This document shows, piece by piece, positions 1 through 5,959 of a stretch of 7,250 nt of DNA (its first letter is position 1; every line of letters starts with the position of its first letter). Source of the DNA: Chloroflexota bacterium (GTDB lineage: Bacteria; Chloroflexota; Anaerolineae; Anaerolineales; Villigracilaceae); NCBI GenBank assembly GCA_021812905.1, contig JAKAMM010000081.1:1-7250 (forward strand). Direction: 5' to 3'. Made by a program: the position numbers and the translations under genes. The notes beneath the pieces are model-generated. The model was given only the letters and a program-made list of their open reading frames with translations. It ran no database searches and was not told where the DNA came from.

Positions 1-936
1 AATGACAATTTTGCGCTCCCGTCCCAAAATGGCTGGATCGAACGGTTCGTATGTGCGCGGATCTTTGAGAATGCCGTTGGTGTGGACTCCGCTTTTGTGG
101 GTGAAGGCATTCTGTCCCGTGATGGGTTTGTTCGGCGCAAGGAAGAATCCAGAAACTTTTTCAAGATATGCGGATGTATCCATCAATGGTTCGATGTTGT
201 ATTTCTCCACGCCCTCAAGATTGTGGAACGCGACCACTGTTTCCGCCAAATCAGGAATCCCTGTGCGCTCGCCAAGCCCGTTGACCGTGGTATGGATGCA
301 ATCCGCGCCAGCGCGGATTCCTGCCATTGCATTTGCCAGCGCGAGACCATAATCATCGTGGCAATGCAAATCAATTTTGCAGGGACGCAGCCTCTCTCGC
401 AGGGCACGAACGCGGTCATAAAAAATATGCGGCTGCATGATGCCCAACGTATCCGCAAAACTGATTCGGTCTGCGCCCGCGTTAATCGCGGAATTGCACA
501 CGCGGACGAGAAATTCAAAATCGGTGCGCGTCGCGTCTTCGGGTGTGTAACGGACTTTCAAGCCAAGTCCGCGCGCGTAGGCGACATGCTCTGTGATAAT
601 GGTAATTGCTTCATCCTGTGTTTTATGCAGTTTTGCATCCAGATGAATTTTCGAGATGGCATAAAAGATCGCCACGCGGTGCGCGCCGCAGGCTTTGGCT
701 TTGTCAATGCTTGGGCGTGAAGCAATGGAGTGGACAACGATCTCCGCTCGAAGTCCGAGAGATGCGATGCGTTCGATGGCAGTCGCTATGTTTAGCGAGA
801 CGGATGGATCGCCTGCCTCGATCATGTCCACGCCGATCTGGTCGAGCAGGCGTGCGATGTGCAGCTTCTCGTCAATCGTGAAGTTGACGTAGGGAGTCTG
901 CTCACCTTCGCGCAGGGTTGTATCCAAAATTTCCAT
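1..936 (-). CDS. Homocitrate synthase-like enzyme (HCS/isopropylmalate synthase family), N-terminal part
   Basis: The gene starts at ATG 936 and runs off the left edge, so 312 residues are visible without a stop. Family members condense acetyl-CoA with a 2-oxo acid; homocitrate synthase uses 2-oxoglutarate, the first step of the alpha-aminoadipate lysine pathway. Visible motifs are the DTTLREGEQ loop at residues 5-13 (E10 matches the metal-binding Glu of Thermus HCS), the HxH metal ligands H191 and H193 in LHCHDDYG, GLGERTGI at 220-227, and AFTHKSGVH at 277-285. Two features favour homocitrate synthase over LeuA: LREGEQ instead of LRDGEQ, and Ile after GERTG, as in Thermus and yeast HCS (GERNGI), where LeuA, NifV and AksA have Asn. 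Its 5' region carries a lysine-rich leader ORF and terminator, which fits a lysine role. A divergent 2-isopropylmalate or citramalate synthase remains possible because the C-terminus is missing. The enzyme family is very sure; the substrate is fairly sure. Confidence 0.8.
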   Translation of the reverse strand, partial: MEILDTTLREGEQTPYVNFTIDEKLHIARLLDQIGVDMIEAGDPSVSLNIATAIERIASLGLRAEIVVHSIASRPSIDKAKACGAHRVAIFYAISKIHLDAKLHKTQDEAITIITEHVAYARGLGLKVRYTPEDATRTDFEFLVRVCNSAINAGADRISFADTLGIMQPHIFYDRVRALRERLRPCKIDLHCHDDYGLALANAMAGIRAGADCIHTTVNGLGERTGIPDLAETVVAFHNLEGVEKYNIEPLMDTSAYLEKVSGFFLAPNKPITGQNAFTHKSGVHTNGILKDPRTYEPFDPAILGRERKIVI

Positions 937-943
937 GAGAAAT

Positions 944-949
944 CTCCTT
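944..949 (-). promoter_or_regulatory. Shine-Dalgarno of the homocitrate synthase gene
   Basis: AAGGAG lies 7 nt before the ATG at 936 and fixes that start. It sits only about 15 nt beyond the T-tract of the upstream terminator, so the terminator separates the leader from the structural gene with no room for another promoter. Confidence 0.85.
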
Positions 950-964
950 ATCGAAATTAAAATA

Positions 965-995
965 AAAACCGCTCCCGTTGTCGGGGAGCGGTTTT
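965..995 (-). terminator. Intrinsic terminator in the leader of the homocitrate synthase gene (attenuator)
   Basis: A perfect 12-bp stem (995-984 pairing with 976-965) with the 7-nt loop CGACAAC, followed on the minus strand by TTTTTATTTT. It lies downstream of the gene's only recognisable promoter and upstream of its ribosome binding site, so transcripts must read through it. No complete gene ends here: only the short leader ORF, which stops at 1034. That position argues for an attenuator, not an ordinary end-of-gene terminator. On the plus strand only four T follow the GC stem, so the minus direction is favoured. Confidence 0.88.
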
Positions 996-1033
996 GCGGT
1001 ATACAGGTAGATAGAAAGAACTAAGGCAATACT

Positions 1034-1150
1034 TTATTGTTCTATTTTCTGTTTAACCGAAACAAGCCCAGACCCGACAACCAAAGTTGCAGAGGTGGGC
1101 TTGCGCTTAGATTTAGCCTCCATGAGGATACTTGCTTTATCTCTAAACAT
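1034..1150 (-). CDS. Putative 38-residue leader peptide, lysine-rich
   Basis: The ORF opens with ATG at 1150, only a few bases after the predicted transcription start, and ends with TAA at 1036-1034, 38 nt before the terminator stem. The peptide begins MFRDKASILMEAKSKRK and ends VKQKIEQ. Six of 38 residues are Lys; codons 13, 15 and 17 are AAA, AAG and AAG, immediately before and at the 5' edge of a stem (1103-1063). There is no Shine-Dalgarno, so translation would be leaderless or nearly so. An in-frame ATG at codon 10 (1123) is an alternative start and keeps the lysine cluster. Role inferred: sensing charged tRNA-Lys by ribosome stalling. It could also be a chance ORF; only the arrangement with the RNA structures supports it. 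Confidence 0.6.
   Translation of the reverse strand: MFRDKASILMEAKSKRKPTSATLVVGSGLVSVKQKIEQ
1063..1103 (-). promoter_or_regulatory. Leader stem that would sequester the antiterminator segment
   Basis: On the minus strand CAAGCCCA (1103-1096) is exactly complementary to TGGGCTTG (1070-1063), giving an 8-bp stem. Its loop contains GTTGTCGGG (1081-1073), which is complementary to the terminator loop. The 5' arm lies within codons 16-19 of the leader ORF, at the lysine codon cluster, so a ribosome stalled there would cover it. This is the place of an anti-antiterminator in classical amino acid attenuators. The pairing is seen; the function is inferred. Confidence 0.6.
1073..1081 (-). promoter_or_regulatory. 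Candidate antiterminator segment
   Basis: GTTGTCGGG in the leader is exactly complementary to CCCGACAAC at 985-977, which is the whole terminator loop plus the last two bases of its 5' arm. A second short match could extend the helix: leader CGGTT (1059-1055) against AACCG (993-989) in the terminator 5' arm, in the correct antiparallel order but across an asymmetric internal loop. Pairing here would compete with the terminator or form a loop-loop contact with it. Confidence 0.5.
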
Positions 1151-1160
1151 ATTGGGCGCT

Positions 1161-1188
1161 ATTCTACTACTGTTGCAAAATGTGTCAA
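1161..1188 (-). promoter_or_regulatory. Sigma-70-type promoter of the leader and homocitrate synthase
   Basis: On the minus strand a perfect -35 TTGACA (1188-1183), a 16-nt spacer, and -10 TAGAAT (1166-1161, five of six). The start would fall near 1155-1152, two to five bases before the leader ORF ATG at 1150. No better promoter is seen between here and the structural gene. Confidence 0.8.
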
Positions 1189-1370
1189 TGGTAAATTGAA
1201 AATTCGTTAATCTGTTACTCAGTGATGATATTACGTAATTCGCGCGATGAATGACTAACTATTCAGGTTCACCGTAATTGCTTTACAAGTTTATGCTCTC
1301 GGCGGCGAGGACGGCGGCTCGAGCAAGAATTTTTTGTTAGGCAATTTATGCTAACCAGAATAATAGTCTT
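1189..1370. other. Intergenic stretch without recognisable gene
   Basis: The DNA between the homocitrate synthase promoter and the NAT stop holds no convincing ORF or RNA gene. The only symmetric site is the 10-bp palindrome ATTACGTAAT at 1230-1239, about 40 bp upstream of the -35 box. It could be a regulator site or chance. No clear terminator for the NAT gene was found; a weak bulged stem near 1335-1355 has no T-tract after it on the minus strand. Confidence 0.5.
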
Positions 1371-2132
1371 TTATAAAACAACGCCAAAATGTTTCTTCAA
1401 CAAAATCGGATATTCATCCTTGTTGATCACTCGCTCCTCGCGTTGACCGTTCTTTGTGATGATCAACCTGTCTTTATTCAAACTGGTCCGGCCATCCGTG
1501 TTCGCAATGCTGATAATGCCTTCGCGTCCGAAATTTGAAAGCAACGGATTCTGATGATATGCACAGCCCGCTTGATAATCTTCAGGAAATTTGTGCTCGG
1601 TCAAATCGAAAAAATATTGATGTTTCCAATTTCCATCGTAATCACGTTGCCACATGACGAAGCCATCCTTTGTTTGTTTCAGTTTGTAAGCGCGCAATCC
1701 TTCGATATGTTCACCGCCATCTTCAAAACTCAGCGGTTCAGTAAACGAATCGCCGAAGCCGACATCTGCCAGCCAGCGCGCGGACCGGCCGGGTGTGCGC
1801 ACCAGAAGTGTTAGATGGTCAAACTCGATGCCGAGCGATCCGTCTGTGCGGAAGACGCGGCCATTGAGATGAGTAACTTCGAAACCGATTTGTTTTAACA
1901 GCCATGCGAACGCACCGTTGAGCTCGTAACAGAATCCACCGCGATTGTGATCAATAATCTTATCCAACAGTGACTGCTCGTCGAGTTGAATGGGGCGCTG
2001 GAGCGGAACGATATCCAAGTTCTCGAACGGCACGGAAAACATGTGTGCGTGATGCAATCCGCGTAGGGTGTGAATGTCGGCGCGCACAGATTGTTTGTAG
2101 TTGATCCTGTTGAGATAAGCTTGGATTTCCAT
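1371..2132 (-). CDS. nat: Arylamine N-acetyltransferase
   Basis: A 253-residue cytoplasmic enzyme of the NAT family, which moves an acetyl group from acetyl-CoA to arylamines, hydrazines or arylhydroxylamines through a cysteine intermediate. The catalytic triad is visible: C68 in NRGGFCYELNG, H106 in FDHLTLLV and D123 in WLADVGFGD. The family N-terminal pattern is also present (YLNRINY at 6-12, HMFSVPFENLDI at 30-41). Length is close to the usual 250-280. The reading frame stays open upstream to 2219, but those 29 residues have low-complexity character, run into a palindromic repeat and lack family similarity, so ATG 2132 is chosen. There is no Shine-Dalgarno, but a perfect -10 box lies 7 nt upstream, suggesting a leaderless message. 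The natural substrate cannot be told, and the neighbours give no hint. Confidence 0.93.
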   Translation of the reverse strand: MEIQAYLNRINYKQSVRADIHTLRGLHHAHMFSVPFENLDIVPLQRPIQLDEQSLLDKIIDHNRGGFCYELNGAFAWLLKQIGFEVTHLNGRVFRTDGSLGIEFDHLTLLVRTPGRSARWLADVGFGDSFTEPLSFEDGGEHIEGLRAYKLKQTKDGFVMWQRDYDGNWKHQYFFDLTEHKFPEDYQAGCAYHQNPLLSNFGREGIISIANTDGRTSLNKDRLIITKNGQREERVINKDEYPILLKKHFGVVL

Positions 2133-2139
2133 GTGAGCG

Positions 2140-2145
2140 ATTATA
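2140..2145 (-). promoter_or_regulatory. -10 box of the NAT gene, probably giving a leaderless mRNA
   Basis: Perfect TATAAT on the minus strand, 7 nt before ATG 2132, so transcription should begin at or next to the start codon. The -35 region is weak: CTGAAC at 16-nt spacing matches three of six positions. Confidence 0.5.
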
Positions 2146-2196
2146 TCGCTCTCTTTACTTTGTTCAGTAGTGCTTGCGTGATTTAGAAAAAGCCTA

Positions 2197-2258
2197 ACGC
2201 GAAGTCGCAAAGACGCCAAGATCTTAGGATTTTTCTTTGCGGCTTCGCGCCTTTGCGT
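2197..2258. repeat. Palindromic intergenic element made of 8-bp CGCAAAG-type units
   Basis: Three 8-bp units on the left arm (ACGCGAAG, TCGCAAAG, ACGCCAAG at 2197-2220), a 14-bp AT-rich centre (2221-2234), and three inverted units on the right arm (CTTTGCGG, CTTCGCGC, CTTTGCGT at 2235-2258). The best pairing is 2198-2212 with 2235-2249: 15 bp with one G-T-type mismatch. It starts 15 bp past the dinG stop. Eight T follow nearby on the plus strand (2265-2272), and a CTTTTTC run follows on the minus strand (2192-2186), so it may act as a terminator in either direction. It resembles dispersed extragenic repeats of Anaerolineae-like genomes; copy number cannot be judged from one window. Confidence 0.7.
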
Positions 2259-2273
2259 TGAATCTTTTTTTTG

Positions 2274-5060
2274 CTATGTCCCCAACCACTTCCCAGCCTC
2301 GCGCGCCAAATTGATGGACGGGCCTTGTCTTGATGTGCACTGCGGCAGGGATTCCAAAAATAATCTGCCATATTGTTTTGTCAATACGCGGCGATCCAAA
2401 ATGGCGACCACGCCGCGGTCGGATGCGGTGCGGATCAATCGTCCGAAGCCCTGGCGAAATTTGAGAATGGCTTCGGGCAAATAATATTCTTGAAATGAAT
2501 CTTCATAAGTTTCTGAACGCGCCGCGATGATCGGATCGGATGGAACATCGAAAGGCAGCTTTGTCATCACAACCACCGACAGAGAATCGCCAGGCACGTC
2601 CACGCCTTCCCAGAAGGAGCGCGTGCCTAACAGCACGGCCCGGTCAGTTGACTTGAACGACTCGAGCAAGGCGTTCGGCGAAGAGCCGTCGCCTTGTTCG
2701 TACACGGTAATATCTTCGTTCGCCAATTGAGCGGTGATGGCCTGCGAAGTTTTTTTCAAGGCGGCATAGGAAGTGAACAGTACCAGCATTCGTCCGCTGG
2801 TGGCTTTTGCTGTGGAAATTATGGCGCGGTCGAGCGCCTGCTGGTAGCCGGGTTGATTGGGTTCGGGAATATCGTTGGCAATATACAGCAGGGTCGAATT
2901 TTCGAAATCATACGGCGAGCCGAGTTGCATCTCGTCGGCTTCGTCCGCGCCGAGCGTATTGCGCAAATATTGAAACTCGCCGTGCGTGGTCAGCGTGGCG
3001 GATGTCAGAATGACGGATGTTTTTTCATGCCACAAATATTGTTCGATCAACGGCCCGACGCGCAGCGGCGCGGCGTTTAATGAGACTCGATTCCCGTTGG
3101 GCTGGACTTCGATCCAATAGATCTGTTCCGCGGATGGATCGCTGATCATGGCTGAGACGTTCGCTTCGGCTTCGGACAAACGGCGGTACACGTTACCGAG
3201 ATCGCCGATCACATCTTCGAGATTTTCGTGTCCGTCCGAATATAGATCGGACGCTGCTTTGTGGATCTCGGCCAGTTGCTTGAGCAACAGCTTCAACGTT
3301 TCTCCAGCCGCATCCCAGGCGATTTCAACTTTGTCCCAGCCGGGCAAAGTCCGCGTGGAGGGCAGGATGCGCGATTGCCAGGCGTAATTACTTTTTGCCT
3401 GTCCATCGCGCTGGATGTCCGCGAAGTCTTTCAGGTTGTCGAAGAATTGCCGGTTGAGTTGTTCGAGGCGGAAGGCGCTGTCGGTGGCGCGGCTGATCTT
3501 TTGCTGGAGCAGGCCGAAGTCGGAGGGGCGAAGCGATTCGTGAGTCTCGCCAAGCACGCGTCCCAAAGTCCCTGCGTTTGATCCGCCGATTTCCTTCAGG
3601 ATTCGTTCCAGATCAACTTGAGTCAAGCGAAATGAAAGAGCGTTGGTGGTAGCCGATTCAAGATGATGCGCTTCGTCCACGATGAGATGTGAATATTCGG
3701 GCAGGACTTTGCTGCCGGTGGCGATGTCCGAGAGCAGGAGCGCATGGTTGACGACCAGCACGTGCGCGGTTTGCGAGGCGGTCTTGGCGCGATGAAAGGG
3801 ACACGCGCCGCCGGTGCGCTTGATGCAGGTTTCGGCCGTGCAAACGTCGTCTTCGGCGGAAAGCCGCACCCACACTTCGCGCTCAGGCTGGCCGTTGAGG
3901 TTGAGTTCGTTGCGGTCGCCGCTTTGATTGTTGAGCTGCCACACCATGACCTTGGCAAGCACGCGCATTTCTTCGCTGTTGCGCGGGCCGAAGTGCCGCA
4001 GGTTTTCAAGGCGGCGCGGACAAAGATAATTGGCGCGTCCCTTCAACACCGAAAAACGAAAATCAAGATTGAGCGCTTTGCTGAGACTTGGCAGGTCGCT
4101 TTGCATAAGTTGGTCTTGCAGGTTGATGGTATTGGTCGAGACGACGACGCGCATGTTATTGCAGACCGCGAACAACGCGGCGGGCACAAGATAGGCAAAG
4201 GATTTTCCAACGCCGGTTCCAGCCTCGACCATGAGATGCTGGCCGGTTGAAAGGGCTTTGGTCACCGCCCGAAGCATTTCCACCTGCTCCGGCCTTTGCT
4301 CGAAGCTTTCGAAATATCGCGAGAATGGCCCGCCATATTCAAGGATGGACGCGACTTCCTCGACATCGAGCGGGATCGGCGTTTCAGGATTTTCCAGCGG
4401 CGGATAATGTTCCGCGTCTTCAAACACGCGCGTATTGCTTTTTACTTTTTTAGCCTGAATGCCTTCGTGCGCTTTGGCTTTCAGAACTTGTTCGAAAGTC
4501 CAAAACGCATCCCAGGTGATCGGCTCGCTCAAGCGGACAATTTCCGCAATGAGATCGAGCGGCAATTCCTTTGCCATCTCAAATAGACGATTGAAGACAG
4601 CCTGTGTGACGCGCGCATCGTCGAGGGCACGGTGGGTGGCCGGCAGAAGAATCCCAAGCTGTTTGCCGAGCGAACCGAGGTTGTATCGGCTGGCGTTGGG
4701 AATTAAGACGGATGCCAGTTCATAAGTGTCAATGACTTCGTTGTAAAGCAGGACGCCAGCCTGTTTTTGCAGAAAGCCCAGATCGAAACGGACGCTATGT
4801 CCGACGATGGGCGCGTTGCCCGCGAAGGCTTCGAGTTCATGAATGATGTCGCGCAGGCGCGGAGCCTGCCGCACCATGGCATCGTCAATGCCGGTCAGGC
4901 CGGTAATGAATTCGGGAATGTGGCGGTTTGGACTGATGAGTGAAGACCATTCGTCTTCGACGCGATGGCCTTTGAATTTCACCGCCGCGATCTCAAGAAT
5001 GGCGTCGCGGTTCTCGTCGAGGCCGGTGGTTTCAATGTCTATGGCAACAATGGAGTCCAT
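2274..5060 (-). CDS. dinG: DinG-family helicase with N-terminal DnaQ-like 3'-5' exonuclease domain
   Basis: A 928-residue fusion protein acting on DNA, probably in repair or replication-conflict resolution. The exonuclease domain (about 1-180) shows DIETTGL with D8 and E10, GHSVRFD with D93, and H143RALDD, the DEDDh pattern. The XPD/DinG-like helicase part shows Walker A GTGVGKS at 281-287, the DEAH box at 462-465, TSATL at 686-690, FWEGVD at 816-821 and QGFGRLIR at 870-877. Four cysteines (C347, C407, C412, C420) sit where DinG and XPD bind a 4Fe-4S cluster. All catalytic positions look intact. The frame is open to 5141, but the exonuclease fold begins at ATG 5060 and the extra 27 codons overlap a repeat boundary, so 5060 is chosen. 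There is no strong Shine-Dalgarno; a TATTAT lies 4 nt before the ATG. Similar fusions exist in Firmicutes DinG, where the helicase activity has been questioned; the intact iron-sulfur motif here differs from those. Confidence 0.93.
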   Translation of the reverse strand: MDSIVAIDIETTGLDENRDAILEIAAVKFKGHRVEDEWSSLISPNRHIPEFITGLTGIDDAMVRQAPRLRDIIHELEAFAGNAPIVGHSVRFDLGFLQKQAGVLLYNEVIDTYELASVLIPNASRYNLGSLGKQLGILLPATHRALDDARVTQAVFNRLFEMAKELPLDLIAEIVRLSEPITWDAFWTFEQVLKAKAHEGIQAKKVKSNTRVFEDAEHYPPLENPETPIPLDVEEVASILEYGGPFSRYFESFEQRPEQVEMLRAVTKALSTGQHLMVEAGTGVGKSFAYLVPAALFAVCNNMRVVVSTNTINLQDQLMQSDLPSLSKALNLDFRFSVLKGRANYLCPRRLENLRHFGPRNSEEMRVLAKVMVWQLNNQSGDRNELNLNGQPEREVWVRLSAEDDVCTAETCIKRTGGACPFHRAKTASQTAHVLVVNHALLLSDIATGSKVLPEYSHLIVDEAHHLESATTNALSFRLTQVDLERILKEIGGSNAGTLGRVLGETHESLRPSDFGLLQQKISRATDSAFRLEQLNRQFFDNLKDFADIQRDGQAKSNYAWQSRILPSTRTLPGWDKVEIAWDAAGETLKLLLKQLAEIHKAASDLYSDGHENLEDVIGDLGNVYRRLSEAEANVSAMISDPSAEQIYWIEVQPNGNRVSLNAAPLRVGPLIEQYLWHEKTSVILTSATLTTHGEFQYLRNTLGADEADEMQLGSPYDFENSTLLYIANDIPEPNQPGYQQALDRAIISTAKATSGRMLVLFTSYAALKKTSQAITAQLANEDITVYEQGDGSSPNALLESFKSTDRAVLLGTRSFWEGVDVPGDSLSVVVMTKLPFDVPSDPIIAARSETYEDSFQEYYLPEAILKFRQGFGRLIRTASDRGVVAILDRRVLTKQYGRLFLESLPQCTSRQGPSINLAREAGKWLGT

Positions 5061-5139
5061 GGGAATAATACGTTCCAATCTTTTTGTTGATAGAACAAGT
5101 GTACCATACGGCGAAGCGCGGAGGATAGAGGATAAAAAC

Positions 5140-5206
5140 ATCCACAGATTACTCAGATGATGCAGATCGATTCTTTTTCTCTGCGAAATCCTTGCAATCT
5201 GTGGAT
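5140..5206. repeat. Palindromic intergenic element with CACAGATT-type arms
   Basis: ATCCACAGATT (5140-5150) is exactly inverted as AATCTGTGGAT (5196-5206), an 11-bp perfect pair around a 45-bp interior that contains further CAGAT-like units (5153-5167) and a degenerate inverted copy (about 5179-5190). On the minus strand the stem is followed by GTTTTT, so it could terminate transcripts from the upstream plsX unit before dinG. The type resembles dispersed intergenic repeats common in Chloroflexota genomes, which is from memory and unverified here. Confidence 0.65.
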
Positions 5207-5239
5207 TATCTTTTGAACTGAAATTTCTGTGCGGAATTC

Positions 5240-5935
5240 CTATTCCTGCGGCAAAGCGGAAGTGATCTTTTGCAACATCAATGAGCCCAGGGATTGTTCT
5301 TTCGATTTCTGTCGCACGAATTCTTTTAGTTTTTTGATTTGCAGGGCAGGGAGGGGCGCTTCGGCAGCGTCAATTTCGATTTGATCGCTGGTGAATACCA
5401 AAATGCCCTTGATCTCAGGAACTTCGTCGCCATCCATTTTCTTGGAGAAATATTTTTTGAGAGATTCGATGTGATTTTCCAATTCGAGATCGGGACGGCC
5501 AATGCCTTCCTGTCCAAAGATGGTCATGTAGGCCTGCATAAATCCACCGCCGGATAGTCTCCAGCGATTCTTTTCATACGTCACTTTGCCGCGTTGGTGG
5601 AACGGCATCAAGATCCAAATCCCTGCCGGGCCAACCAGCAGATGGGAGACGGGCGCCACGTAATGGTAAATGGTCGTATCGCCAGGCAAGCCCTTGAGAC
5701 TCGCGTCCAGTTGTTCGTCGGGGCGCGGGGTGCGGCCCCAACGATTGGTGAAGAACATACCGACCTGCGTCATCATAAAGCCCACGATGAGAGCGGCAAT
5801 GGAGTAATAGAATAACTCGGGCTTTTGGAAGGAGATATACATTCCGACGCCAAGCACGGCCAGCGCGCCCAGGCTTGTGAATTGTCCGATCTTGCTGTTG
5901 CGTGCAATCAGTTTTTCGTTCTTGATGATTTTCAT
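5240..5935 (-). CDS. Conserved-looking two-TM membrane protein with NERD-like domain
   Basis: A 231-residue protein of unknown function. A short basic N-terminus precedes two hydrophobic segments at about 19-36 and 42-62, separated by a tight turn, so most of the chain would be on one side of the membrane, probably cytoplasmic. Residues about 73-130 (LDASLKGLPGD, then SHLLVGPAGIWIL and QRGKVTYEKNRWRL) resemble the core of the nuclease-related NERD domain. The usual Asp before the HVVVGP strand and the Lys after it are not seen, so nuclease activity is doubtful. The tail (150-231) is charged and probably helical. AAGGA at 5945-5941 lies 5 nt before the start. The gene follows plsX by 23 nt and is probably cotranscribed, which may hint at a membrane role. 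Domain similarity is my reading of the pattern only. Confidence 0.8.
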   Translation of the reverse strand: MKIIKNEKLIARNSKIGQFTSLGALAVLGVGMYISFQKPELFYYSIAALIVGFMMTQVGMFFTNRWGRTPRPDEQLDASLKGLPGDTTIYHYVAPVSHLLVGPAGIWILMPFHQRGKVTYEKNRWRLSGGGFMQAYMTIFGQEGIGRPDLELENHIESLKKYFSKKMDGDEVPEIKGILVFTSDQIEIDAAEAPLPALQIKKLKEFVRQKSKEQSLGSLMLQKITSALPQE

Positions 5936-5959
5936 TGATATCCTTTGTGTCGGTGCGGA

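Noticed and set aside
82..720. Long plus-strand open frames opposite the homocitrate synthase gene
   Set aside because: They are antisense shadows of a clearly recognisable enzyme, with no start signal and no family-like composition.
996..1160. L box lysine riboswitch or T box in the homocitrate synthase leader
   Set aside because: The leader is too short for an L box and I see no T box antiterminator motif or specifier arrangement; a coding leader with competing stems explains the layout better.
1230..1239. Operator for a lysine regulator at the ATTACGTAAT palindrome
   Set aside because: A single 10-bp AT-rich palindrome without a second copy is easily chance; noted only in the intergenic entry.
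1334..1356. Terminator for the NAT gene
   Set aside because: The TTAGGCA/TGCTAA stem has a bulge and few G-C pairs, and on the minus strand it is followed by A, not T.
2133..2219. N-terminal extension of the NAT frame by 29 codons
   Set aside because: It enters the palindromic repeat, crosses the likely -10 box, and the family N-terminus fits ATG 2132.
2197..2258. CRISPR array
   Set aside because: The units are 8 bp, contiguous without spacers, and inverted around a centre, so this is a palindromic repeat and not a CRISPR.
3623..4250. Open frames of 106-168 codons on both strands inside dinG
   Set aside because: The dinG frame carries every helicase motif through this stretch; the other frames are Arg/Ala-rich or antisense artefacts.
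5061..5141. N-terminal extension of the dinG frame by 27 codons
   Set aside because: The exonuclease fold begins at ATG 5060, and the extension reaches into the edge of the palindromic repeat.
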